Shown here piece by piece: positions 36,538 to 44,408 of a DNA stretch of 64,000 nt. The position numbers and the translations under genes were made by a program. The notes under the pieces are model-generated. The model had not been told where the DNA came from. It saw only the letters and a program-made list of their open reading frames with translations, and did not search any database. Positions within the stretch are counted from its first letter, which is position 1. The number at the start of each line of letters is the position of its first letter. The stretch is from Flavobacterium selenitireducens (GTDB lineage: Bacteria > Bacteroidota > Bacteroidia > Flavobacteriales > Flavobacteriaceae): assembly GCF_014748335.1 (NCBI RefSeq), contig NZ_JAAVIY010000012.1, positions 1 through 64,000 on the forward strand. Reading direction: 5' to 3'.

Positions 36538-37686
36538 ATGCAGTTTTCGGAAATTTTAGGTCAGGAACACCTCAAAAATCATTTGATCCAAAGCGCGGCT
36601 TCAGGCCGTATCCCGCACGCGCAACTGTTTGTCGGACCGGAAGGTTGCGGGACACTTGCGGCGGCCATCGCCTATGCGCAATTCATTTTGTGCGCCAATT
36701 TGGGTGCTGAAAATTCCGGAGGCAATGAATCGTGCAACCTGAAATTCGCTCAGTTCTCACATCCCGATCTTCATTTCGTCTATCCGACGGTAACGACCGA
36801 AGACGTCAAGACAAAGCCCAAAAGCCTTGATTTTCTAACGGAATGGCGTGAATTCCTCAAAACCAATCCGTATGGAAGCCTCTTCGACTGGTACCAGATT
36901 TTAGGCGTAAAAAACAAACAAGGGGAAATCAGGGTCGAGGACGCAAAGGAAATCCTCAAGGCGTTGGCACTCAAGTCTTTTGAAGGCGGTTACAAGATCA
37001 TGATCATCTGGATGGCCGACAAACTCAACGTCGAGGCGTCGAACAAAATCCTCAAACTGCTCGAGGAACCCGAACCGATGACGGTTTTTATCCTGATTTC
37101 AGAAAACGAGGAAGATATTTTGCAAACGATCCGTTCGCGTTGCCAGGTATTGCAGTTCAATGGAATTCCGGAGAAGATCATCGCCGATACCTTGGTAACC
37201 CGGGAAAACATGGTACCTCGCGACGCGCTGCGTTTAGCCCGTCAAGCACAGGGAAATTTCAACAAAGCGCTTCACTTGCTGCACGACGACAGCGAAGAAA
37301 CGCCTTTCGAAGAATGGTTCGTACAATGGGTACGTGCTGCTTTTCGGGCCAAAGGGAATGCTGCCGCTATAAATGATTTGATCGGATGGAGCGAAACCAT
37401 TGCCGCACTTGGCCGGGAAACACAAAAAAAATTCCTCAATTTCTGCATCGACATTTTCCGGCAGGCATTATTGCTTAATTACCAGGCGACGCCTTTGGTG
37501 TATTTTGAGCCGAAAGTAGACAAGTTTCGGCTGGAGAATTTCGCTCCTTTCGTGAACGACAAGAATATTTCAGAAATTTTTGCCGAACTTTCCGACGCGA
37601 TTTACCACATCGAACGCAACGGAAATGCCAAGATCATCCTGACTGATCTCTCGATAAAACTCACGCGCCTCATCCATAAAAAATAA
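36538..37686 (+). CDS. holB: DNA polymerase III delta-prime subunit
   Basis: 382 residues from ATG 36538 (MQFSEILGQEHLKNHLIQSA), matching the usual start; the longer frame upstream is not conserved-looking. AAA+ clamp-loader subunit: LFVGPEGCGTLAAA at the P-loop position is degenerate (GCGT rather than GKT), as expected for delta-prime, and NKILKLLEEPEPMTVFILIS with the following QTIRSRCQ sensor region is typical. It helps load the sliding clamp. The DoxX gene starts 4 nt after its stop. Confidence 0.93.
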   Translation: MQFSEILGQEHLKNHLIQSAASGRIPHAQLFVGPEGCGTLAAAIAYAQFILCANLGAENSGGNESCNLKFAQFSHPDLHFVYPTVTTEDVKTKPKSLDFLTEWREFLKTNPYGSLFDWYQILGVKNKQGEIRVEDAKEILKALALKSFEGGYKIMIIWMADKLNVEASNKILKLLEEPEPMTVFILISENEEDILQTIRSRCQVLQFNGIPEKIIADTLVTRENMVPRDALRLARQAQGNFNKALHLLHDDSEETPFEEWFVQWVRAAFRAKGNAAAINDLIGWSETIAALGRETQKKFLNFCIDIFRQALLLNYQATPLVYFEPKVDKFRLENFAPFVNDKNISEIFAELSDAIYHIERNGNAKIILTDLSIKLTRLIHKK

Positions 37687-37690
37687 ACCA

Positions 37691-38071
37691 ATGAACTACG
37701 CATCCATCCTCATCCTGATTTTCCTGGCCGTGACTTTCATACAGTCCGGATACGACAAGGTTTCCGACTGGAAGGGCAACGTTGGCTGGTTAAAGGAACA
37801 TTTCTCCAAGACGTTTTTGCGCAGCACCGTTCCTTTGGCCCTGTTTACGATTCTCGCACTTGAATTGGCAGCCGGGATTTTTTGTGTCGTCGGAAGCATT
37901 CAACTGCTGACCAATGGCGAGCGCGATTACGGATTCTACGGTGCCGTTTTCTCCTGCATCACCTTGATTTTCCTGCTGTTCGGCCAACGCATCGCAAAAG
38001 ACTACGACGGCGCGCGCACGATCTGCATCTATTTCATTCCTGCGGTGATGGCGGTGTATTGGCTTGGGTAA
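37691..38071 (+). CDS. DoxX family membrane protein
   Basis: 126 residues with four transmembrane helices (starting at 4, 55, 80 and 108 approximately). The first segment ends in IQSGYDKVSDW, a typical DoxX feature. Function unclear; relatives are linked to redox or thiosulfate metabolism. It overlaps the 3' end of the convergent PIF1-like gene by 38 nt. Operon with holB by spacing only. Confidence 0.85.
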   Translation: MNYASILILIFLAVTFIQSGYDKVSDWKGNVGWLKEHFSKTFLRSTVPLALFTILALELAAGIFCVVGSIQLLTNGERDYGFYGAVFSCITLIFLLFGQRIAKDYDGARTICIYFIPAVMAVYWLG

Positions 38072-40334
38072 ACGCCATTTTTGCGCGATAGAACCGAAGT
38101 TCGTCCCAGGTAAATTCCTCTCCGTGTTTTTCCTTTAACGCCCCTAGCGTATCCGTCGGGCTGAAATCTGTGAAGATTGTTGCAAGCGCTTCGAGCCTAT
38201 CGTTTGGAAGTACGTCCGAAACATCCACTTTGCCCATTTCGATAAGTTTGGCCAAGTGACCATTGATCGTATTCGGCGTAAGTTTCCGTTCAGATGCGAT
38301 GTCGGCGACCGTCATCTGCTTTAACCATAAATCGTATGTGACTTCAGCCGTTGATTTTTTCGGCTCTTTCTTTTGCCTTTTTCTTGAAGCGCGTTCGATG
38401 GGGAGATCGTCTTCGATAATTTGTCCGCTTTTTTCCGAATAGATTTCGCGAACCTTCAGGATCTTATTCACGCGGTAATTGTCGGCAACCGAATTCGCCA
38501 TTTTTTCTTTTGAAACTTCTTCGCCCGAAGCCACGATCTCCATGAACTTTTTGGTTCGGATCAATTGCAGGACGGCCTTCGTCTGTTCTTCTTCGAGTTC
38601 AAGCAATTCCGTGTAAAATTCCTTGGTTTTTTTGACGCGTCTTACCTCTTCCATCTTGAGGAACAGCTCGCCCACGAGTTCATCCATCGGATCGAAAAAA
38701 TACTGCATGGCGGCATCGATGCGTCCGGCGATAAACGACATATCGGGATTTTCCGCATCAAAAAGGCGATCGAGTTGAAGCACGAATTTTGCGGCCGGAT
38801 CGAGCAGCTTCTCAAACTTCCGATATTGTTCGTCCGCCCAGGCTTTTTGTTTGCCCTTCTCTCCTTTGCTGCTTTCTGTAGCGTAACTGAACTTGTGGTT
38901 GCGCCACTGTTGCGCCAAATCTTGCCAGTCGAAGCTGTTTTTGAGGATATTACGCACGAAATTGCGGCGTTCGTGCACCAGCGATTGCTCCAGTACGTCG
39001 AATTCCGCACGATTTTCCGCGTATTGCATGACGTCAGGATCGTTCTCGAGCCCGTTCATTTGCAACGGAGAAAGCAAAATAAGCCCGTTTAAAGACCGCA
39101 GACGCGAAAAAGCAACATAGGCTTGACCTGGCTGAAAAATCTGGCTTACGTCGAGCGCAGCTTTGTCGAACGTCAAACCCTGGCTTTTATGAACGGTGAT
39201 CGCCCAGGCCAGTTTGATCGGATAGTGCACGAAAGTCCCGAGAATCTCTTCTTTGATCTCTTTTGTGGCAGGATCGACGACGTAACGGATATTTTGCCAC
39301 TCGTACCGCTCAACGCCGATTATTTTGTCTTCATCCGGGAATCGCACGCGTATTTCCTGTTCAGACAGATCCTCGACTATCGCCGTCTTTCCGTTGTAAT
39401 ATTGTTTGTCAACCGAGAGGTCGTTTTTGACGAACATGATCTGCGCACCGACCTTGAGCCGAAGCGTCTCGTCTATCGGATACAATTTCTCGGGAAAATC
39501 GTCGATGATCTCGGCTCTAAATTCGTAGGTTTTTTCCTTCAACAATCCGAGCGCCGCGGTATTGATCGCATCGGCTTTTGCGTTGTGCGTGGTAAGTGTG
39601 ATATGCCCAGGGTTTTCCCTTAGATTGAAATCTGGCCGGACATAAGAATTTAAAACCGAAACATCTTCACGTGAAACAATATTGTTCCTGAGATTGTTCA
39701 GTATACCGATAAACGCGTCGTCCGTTTGACGGAAAATCCTGGTAAGCTCGATATAAAGCGGCGGATGTTTGCCGATCACATGCGAATGAAAAAAGAATTT
39801 GCCTCGATAGTAGCGTCTCAGCGTCTCCCATTCCTCGTTTTTCACTACCGGCGGAAGTTGCAACAGATCGCCAATGAACAGCACTTGCACACCTCCGAAC
39901 GGCTGGCTCCGTTTTCGGACCGACTGCATCATAAAATCGACGGCGTCAAGAAGGTCGGCACGTAGCATACTTACCTCGTCGATGATCAGCAGTTCCATGT
40001 TGCGGATCACGCTTCTTTTGATGGCGCTCATCTTGAAATGCCGCCTCAAGCTCTCACGCGTTTCGAATTTGACCGAATCTGAAAAAACGGGCGCGCTATG
40101 GTCTGGCAAAAAAGCACCGAACGGCAATTGGAACATCGAATGGATAGTGACTCCACCGGCGTTGAGCGCAGCAATTCCCGTGGGCGCCACGACGACCGTA
40201 TTCTTGTGCGTCGTTCGGATGATTTCTCTAAGAAGGGTAGTTTTCCCGGTTCCGGCCTTTCCGGTAAGAAACAGGGAGCGATTCGTCTGGTTGATGAATC
40301 GCAAGACGTAGTTTGCGGCTTCGGACATTATCAT
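38034..40334 (-). CDS. PIF1-like AAA ATPase/helicase with C-terminal helix-turn-helix
   Basis: 766 residues. Superfamily-1 helicase: Walker A LTGKAGTGKTTLL (23-35), Walker B IIDEVSM, a later AWAITVHKSQGLTFDK motif near residue 400, and AYVAFSRLRSLNGL just after, as in PIF1/RecD-type helicases. The C-terminal third has a Lys-rich linker and a helix-turn-helix segment (TVADIASERKLTPNTINGHLAKLIEMG, about 685-711) like that in RQC/HRDC-type tails. It probably acts in genome maintenance. Start is ATG 40334 or the ATG two codons later. A degenerate parS-like sequence lies inside it (39663-39678). Confidence 0.88.
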   Translation of the reverse strand: MIMSEAANYVLRFINQTNRSLFLTGKAGTGKTTLLREIIRTTHKNTVVVAPTGIAALNAGGVTIHSMFQLPFGAFLPDHSAPVFSDSVKFETRESLRRHFKMSAIKRSVIRNMELLIIDEVSMLRADLLDAVDFMMQSVRKRSQPFGGVQVLFIGDLLQLPPVVKNEEWETLRRYYRGKFFFHSHVIGKHPPLYIELTRIFRQTDDAFIGILNNLRNNIVSREDVSVLNSYVRPDFNLRENPGHITLTTHNAKADAINTAALGLLKEKTYEFRAEIIDDFPEKLYPIDETLRLKVGAQIMFVKNDLSVDKQYYNGKTAIVEDLSEQEIRVRFPDEDKIIGVERYEWQNIRYVVDPATKEIKEEILGTFVHYPIKLAWAITVHKSQGLTFDKAALDVSQIFQPGQAYVAFSRLRSLNGLILLSPLQMNGLENDPDVMQYAENRAEFDVLEQSLVHERRNFVRNILKNSFDWQDLAQQWRNHKFSYATESSKGEKGKQKAWADEQYRKFEKLLDPAAKFVLQLDRLFDAENPDMSFIAGRIDAAMQYFFDPMDELVGELFLKMEEVRRVKKTKEFYTELLELEEEQTKAVLQLIRTKKFMEIVASGEEVSKEKMANSVADNYRVNKILKVREIYSEKSGQIIEDDLPIERASRKRQKKEPKKSTAEVTYDLWLKQMTVADIASERKLTPNTINGHLAKLIEMGKVDVSDVLPNDRLEALATIFTDFSPTDTLGALKEKHGEEFTWDELRFYRAKMAFTQANTPPSPQE

Positions 40335-40397
40335 TTCGGCGTATATTGGATGTCGGAAAAGTACAATTTATTTCGCACACAGCTGATTATCAACAAT

Positions 40398-40430
40398 AAA
40401 AAAAATGCCTTCCGATCTGGAAAGCATTTC
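40398..40430 (-). terminator. Terminator of the OmpH-like gene
   Basis: AAATGCCTTCC pairs with GGAAAGCATTT (one mismatch); the minus-strand tail is T-rich. Confidence 0.7.
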
Positions 40431-40451
40431 AAGAGATTTCGCTTCGGTAGA

Positions 40452-41045
40452 TTACTTTTTATCTTCCGGCTTGGCTTCGGCTTTCGCCTGATCGGTAGCA
40501 GGAGCTTCCTTTTTGCCGTTTTTCTCGTAATTCTCGTTTAACGCCTTGATAACGGTTGTGGTAATATCATATTGCTCTTTTGCATACAGGACAGAAGCTG
40601 TCACGCCTGTTCCATAAATGTAGTCGTAGCCTTCTTTCTTGCCATATTCTTTAAGAAATTTCTTAACCCTGGTCACCGCTGAATCTTGTTCAACTCCAAC
40701 TTCAGATTGCAGACGTCTCAATAGTTCGTCTTGCGCATACTGCAATTGCTGGGCTTTTCTTTGAAGTGGCGCACTATTCTGCTGGGCCCAAACCTGTCCT
40801 AATTGCTCGGCTTTGGCCATGAACGCAGCTCTCTCCTGCTCGAAACGCTTTGCCTCGGCTTCAAGTCCTTTGCTCATTTCCTGCTCCTTGGCCTTGTATT
40901 TTGCCGTGAGGTCCTTCATTTCTGTGGATTCTTCCATCAGTTTTTCAGTATCGACATATGCCGTTTTGAACTGCGCTTGGTCAGCGGGCTTGTTGCAAGA
41001 AGCGAAGACAAGTGCGATTGACAATATTGCGAGCGTCTTTTTCAT
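40452..41045 (-). CDS. OmpH/Skp-like periplasmic chaperone, lipoprotein form
   Basis: 197 residues. Signal MKKTLAILSIALVFASC with a lipid-type cysteine at 17. The Skp-like core has KTAYVDTEKLMEES at its start and then a long charged coiled coil (about 45-120), as in the tentacle helices of Skp. The C-terminal 35 residues are low-complexity Lys/Ala/Glu. Skp holds outer-membrane proteins in the periplasm. A lipid anchor would be unusual for a soluble chaperone but occurs in Bacteroidetes relatives. Confidence 0.82.
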   Translation of the reverse strand: MKKTLAILSIALVFASCNKPADQAQFKTAYVDTEKLMEESTEMKDLTAKYKAKEQEMSKGLEAEAKRFEQERAAFMAKAEQLGQVWAQQNSAPLQRKAQQLQYAQDELLRRLQSEVGVEQDSAVTRVKKFLKEYGKKEGYDYIYGTGVTASVLYAKEQYDITTTVIKALNENYEKNGKKEAPATDQAKAEAKPEDKK

Positions 41046-41139
41046 TTAAGATGTATTTCGTTTTTTTTAAAATCGCGTAAAAATATAAAAATTAGATAAG
41101 TTGCAGCCCATTTTAGGCCAATAATACTAACACAAGCTT

Positions 41140-41988
41140 CTAGTCGTGTCTCAAGATATAAATCAAAGACGAAAATTCACCTGATTTCCTAGCTTTTATA
41201 TTGGATTTCAGGCCGTTAGCAAAAGCTTTGATCGGATTCATGCTCCCGGAACGGTACTTTTCAGATAGTAAGCTCACGTAATAAGCGTCAAAGGGCATCG
41301 GCAGCGTTTCCACCAATTTCAGGTTAGCCAACGCAGCTAGTTTGTCGATCGCCGTCTTGGAGAAGTGCCAAAGATGGCGCGGCACATCGTAAGCTGCCCA
41401 AAATTCACCATATACTTTAGCATCATAAGATTTGTGATTCGGTACCGCGATGACGATTACTCCGCCGGGTTTAAGCAATCGTTTCAATTCCGATAATTGC
41501 CACTTAGGATCCGGGACATGTTCAAGTACATGCCACATCGTAATTACATCGAATGAACTTTCCGGTAACGTTTCGGTCGTATCAGTAAACAAAATACCCT
41601 TTGACTCGGCGATGCTGCGTGCCTTTTTACTGGGCTCGACTGCCGATACCATCCATCCATCAGATTTCGCCACCGTTAAAAAATCGCCTGTCCCGGCACC
41701 TATATCGAGAATTGCGCCTTTGCGCGTCTTCAATTGGTTAACCAATCTCAGCTTGTTTTTTAACGCAATTGACTTGACAAATTGGTAGACTCGTTCAAAA
41801 AGTGAACGTTTTCCGTCCGTATGGGAAATATAATCATCACTTTCGTAATACGCTGCCAGTTGTTCTCCTTCTGGTTTCGGATGCGTAAACAACATATCGA
41901 GACCTTCGTCACGAATCAAATCAAAATTTTCGTTAGAGACCGTATAATCTTTAACGGTTAGAAAACGCGTATTTTTAAAATTATCCAT
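41140..41988 (-). CDS. Class I SAM-dependent methyltransferase
   Basis: 282 residues from ATG 41988 (MDNFKNTRFLTVKDYTVS). Motif I is ILDIGAGTGDFLTVAKSDGW, followed by AVEPS, then ITMWHVLEHVPDPKWQLSELKRLLKPGGVIVIAVPN, typical of methyltransferase 11/23-type enzymes acting on small molecules or lipids. The N-terminal segment GLDMLFTHPKPEGEQLAAYY resembles methyltransferases with an N-terminal sugar/lipid-related extension. Substrate not assignable. It is 83 nt downstream of mnmG, past a parS-like site. Confidence 0.85.
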   Translation of the reverse strand: MDNFKNTRFLTVKDYTVSNENFDLIRDEGLDMLFTHPKPEGEQLAAYYESDDYISHTDGKRSLFERVYQFVKSIALKNKLRLVNQLKTRKGAILDIGAGTGDFLTVAKSDGWMVSAVEPSKKARSIAESKGILFTDTTETLPESSFDVITMWHVLEHVPDPKWQLSELKRLLKPGGVIVIAVPNHKSYDAKVYGEFWAAYDVPRHLWHFSKTAIDKLAALANLKLVETLPMPFDAYYVSLLSEKYRSGSMNPIKAFANGLKSNIKARKSGEFSSLIYILRHD

Positions 41989-42056
41989 TGTATAATTTAA
42001 AACAGAAATTGCCGATAAAAACACGGCATCCCTTTATTGACGGGCGATACCACTTT

Positions 42057-42072
42057 AGTTCCACGTGAAACC
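42057..42072. promoter_or_regulatory. parS-like site 1 (downstream of mnmG)
   Basis: AGTTCCACGTGAAACC matches 14 of 16 bases of the ParB-binding consensus TGTTCCACGTGAAACA. It abuts the mnmG stop codon. Confidence 0.7.
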
Positions 42073-43943
42073 TAGCGCCCCATATACACAAGTAAGACGG
42101 AAATATCGCTAGGAGAAACTCCACTGATCCGCGACGCCTGTGAAATAGTTACCGGACGAATCGCGCTTAATTTCTGTTTGGCCTCGATCGACATCGACTT
42201 GATTTTTTGGTAATCAAAGTCGTCAGGGATCCGGACATCCTCCAATCGCGTCAATTTATCAGCGTTATTTCGCTCCTTCTCGATGTATCCCGAGTATTTT
42301 ACCTGAATTTCCGCTTGTTCGATAATCTCCATATCGAGATTGTGTTCCTCGATATAGGCAATCACCTTTTCAAACTGTAATACGTCCTCAAGCTCGATCT
42401 GCGGACGAGAAAAGACTTTGAACATTTTATCAGACTGCGTCATTGGTGCGCTTCCTTTTTCTTGCAGTACTGGATTTGCTTCTTCAACCGACAAGCTAGT
42501 CTGCTTAAAAAAACTGACCATTTTTTCGCTCTCGTCCAATTTATGTTGCATTCGCTTCATTCGATCATCCGAAGCTAAACCAATTGCGTGAGATTTTGGC
42601 GTCAATCTAAAATCTGCATTATCCTGGCGCAACAGCGTTCGATACTCCGCTCGCGAGGTGAACATCCGATAAGGTTCTTCAGTTCCCTTCGTAATCAAGT
42701 CGTCGATGAGCACACCTATATACGCCTCGTCGCGTTTCAAAATAAACGGATCTTGTTCCTTAACTTTCAAAGCCGCGTTTATTCCCGCCATTAAACCTTG
42801 GGATGCAGCTTCTTCATAACCTGTTGTTCCATTGATTTGTCCTGCGAAATACAAACCGTCAACCAATTTCGTCTCTAGCGTATGTTTGAGCTGTGTAGGC
42901 GGAAAATAATCATACTCTATTGCATATCCAGGCCTGAAAAACTTCACGTTTTCAAAACCAGCGACAGATTTAAGCGCTTTGTACTGGATATCTTCTGGCA
43001 AAGAGGTTGAAAATCCATTTACGTAAAACTCTACAGTATCCCAGCCTTCTGGCTCGACGAAGAGCTGATGTCTTTCCTTATCGGCAAACCTGTTTATCTT
43101 ATCTTCTATTGACGGACAGTAGCGTGGTCCCAGACTTTTGATGCGCCCGTTGAACATTGGCGAACGGTCGAATCCATCGCGCAAGATAGCATGCACTTCC
43201 GGTGAAGTATACGTCATATAACATGACCGCTGTTTTGTTAACGGTTTCGTCTGATCGGAATACGAAAACTTTTGTGGGTTTTCATCTCCTTTTTCCTCGT
43301 TCATTTTCGAAAAGTCAAGCGATCGTCCGTCAACGCGAGGTGGCGTTCCGGTTTTCATTCTTCCGGCTTCAAAGCCAACGCTCACGAGATCTTCGGTGAT
43401 TCCGAATGCAGCACTTTCTCCAGCCCTGCCTCCACCGAATTGCTTTTCTCCGATGTGAATCAATCCGTTCAAAAACGTACCGTTTGTGAGAACAACGCTT
43501 TTTGCCCTGATTTCGACGCCCAAAGAAGTACGTATTCCTCTGACACGTCCCCGATCGATAATTAGGCCGCGAACCATTTCTTGATAAAAATCCAAGTTTG
43601 GAGTGCGCTCTAACATCAGTCGCCATTCTTCCGCAAATCGCATCCGGTCACTTTGAACTCTCGGCGACCACATGGCCGGACCTTTTGACTTGTTCAGCAT
43701 TTTGAACTGGATGGCTGTTTTATCCGAAACAATCCCCGAATAACCGCCGAGCGCATCGATTTCACGAACAATCTGGCCTTTTGCAATTCCACCCATCGCC
43801 GGATTACATGACATCTGGGCAATATTTTGCAAGCTCATAGTAACCAAAAGCGTCTTGCAGCCCAAATTGGCTGCAGCCGCTGCTGCTTCCGAACCCGCGT
43901 GGCCAGCTCCGACCACAATTACGTCATACTCGTTTTCAAACAT
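42072..43943 (-). CDS. mnmG: tRNA U34 carboxymethylaminomethyl-modifying enzyme MnmG (GidA)
   Basis: 623 residues. FAD-binding [19 protein letters not shown] near the N-terminus, then [40 protein letters not shown] and the CPS-type segment YCPSIEDKI (zinc/catalytic region), all diagnostic for MnmG. With MnmE it modifies wobble uridine in tRNAs. mnmG is often origin-proximal and next to parS/parAB; here it is flanked by three parS-like sites, although parA and parB are not in this window. Confidence 0.97.
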   Translation of the reverse strand: MFENEYDVIVVGAGHAGSEAAAAAANLGCKTLLVTMSLQNIAQMSCNPAMGGIAKGQIVREIDALGGYSGIVSDKTAIQFKMLNKSKGPAMWSPRVQSDRMRFAEEWRLMLERTPNLDFYQEMVRGLIIDRGRVRGIRTSLGVEIRAKSVVLTNGTFLNGLIHIGEKQFGGGRAGESAAFGITEDLVSVGFEAGRMKTGTPPRVDGRSLDFSKMNEEKGDENPQKFSYSDQTKPLTKQRSCYMTYTSPEVHAILRDGFDRSPMFNGRIKSLGPRYCPSIEDKINRFADKERHQLFVEPEGWDTVEFYVNGFSTSLPEDIQYKALKSVAGFENVKFFRPGYAIEYDYFPPTQLKHTLETKLVDGLYFAGQINGTTGYEEAASQGLMAGINAALKVKEQDPFILKRDEAYIGVLIDDLITKGTEEPYRMFTSRAEYRTLLRQDNADFRLTPKSHAIGLASDDRMKRMQHKLDESEKMVSFFKQTSLSVEEANPVLQEKGSAPMTQSDKMFKVFSRPQIELEDVLQFEKVIAYIEEHNLDMEIIEQAEIQVKYSGYIEKERNNADKLTRLEDVRIPDDFDYQKIKSMSIEAKQKLSAIRPVTISQASRISGVSPSDISVLLVYMGR

Positions 43944-43945
43944 AA

Positions 43946-43961
43946 TGTTCCACGTGAAACG
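43946..43961. promoter_or_regulatory. parS-like site 2 (upstream of mnmG)
   Basis: TGTTCCACGTGAAACG matches 15 of 16 bases of TGTTCCACGTGAAACA. It lies 3 nt upstream of the mnmG start codon, in the expected promoter/ribosome-binding region. Confidence 0.78.
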
Positions 43962-43988
43962 CGCTTTTTAAACTCAACATTGGGATGT

Positions 43989-44408
43989 TTAACGTTCCAC
44001 GTGGAACATCGCCATCTTTTCTTCTTCCTTCGCCCTCATCAAACTTTCGTCCGAATCAGTCTTATCTTTGTAACCACAATAGTGTAATACACCATGCGCC
44101 ATTACGCGCCTAAGTTCTGCATCAAAAGTTACTTCAAAATCGAGCGCATTCTCGCGCACACGTTCCACGGAAATGAAAATATCGCCGTGTAATTCGTTTC
44201 CTACAGTATAATCAAAACTGATAATGTCAGTGAAACTATCGTGATTGAGATATTTTTGGTTGATGTCGAGCAGATAGGCATCGTCGCAAAAGATATAGTT
44301 GATATCACCCTCTTTCTTACCTTCCGATTCGATGATGGCCGACACCCACTTTTCAAAGCGGCCTTCATTCTCGATTTCAAAATCCGTCTCGTAATTAAAG
44401 CTTATCAT
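43989..44408 (-). CDS. ybeY: Endoribonuclease YbeY (16S rRNA maturation)
   Basis: 139 residues. Metal site AHGVLHYCGYKDK: His105 and His109 are present, but the position of the third histidine of the canonical HGxLHLxGYDH motif is Asp115. I recall the CGYKDK form in related Bacteroidetes but could not check it. The protein is needed for 16S 3'-end maturation in many bacteria. Its last codons (MFHVER) are encoded within parS-like site 3. It overlaps the downstream end of the DUF4175 gene by 14 nt. Confidence 0.9.
   Translation of the reverse strand: MISFNYETDFEIENEGRFEKWVSAIIESEGKKEGDINYIFCDDAYLLDINQKYLNHDSFTDIISFDYTVGNELHGDIFISVERVRENALDFEVTFDAELRRVMAHGVLHYCGYKDKTDSDESLMRAKEEEKMAMFHVER
43993..44008. 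promoter_or_regulatory. parS-like site 3, inside the 3' end of ybeY
   Basis: CGTTCCACGTGGAACA, a near-perfect palindrome with 15 of 16 matches to TGTTCCACGTGGAACA. It encodes the C-terminus of YbeY, so the site is preserved in coding sequence. Confidence 0.78.
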
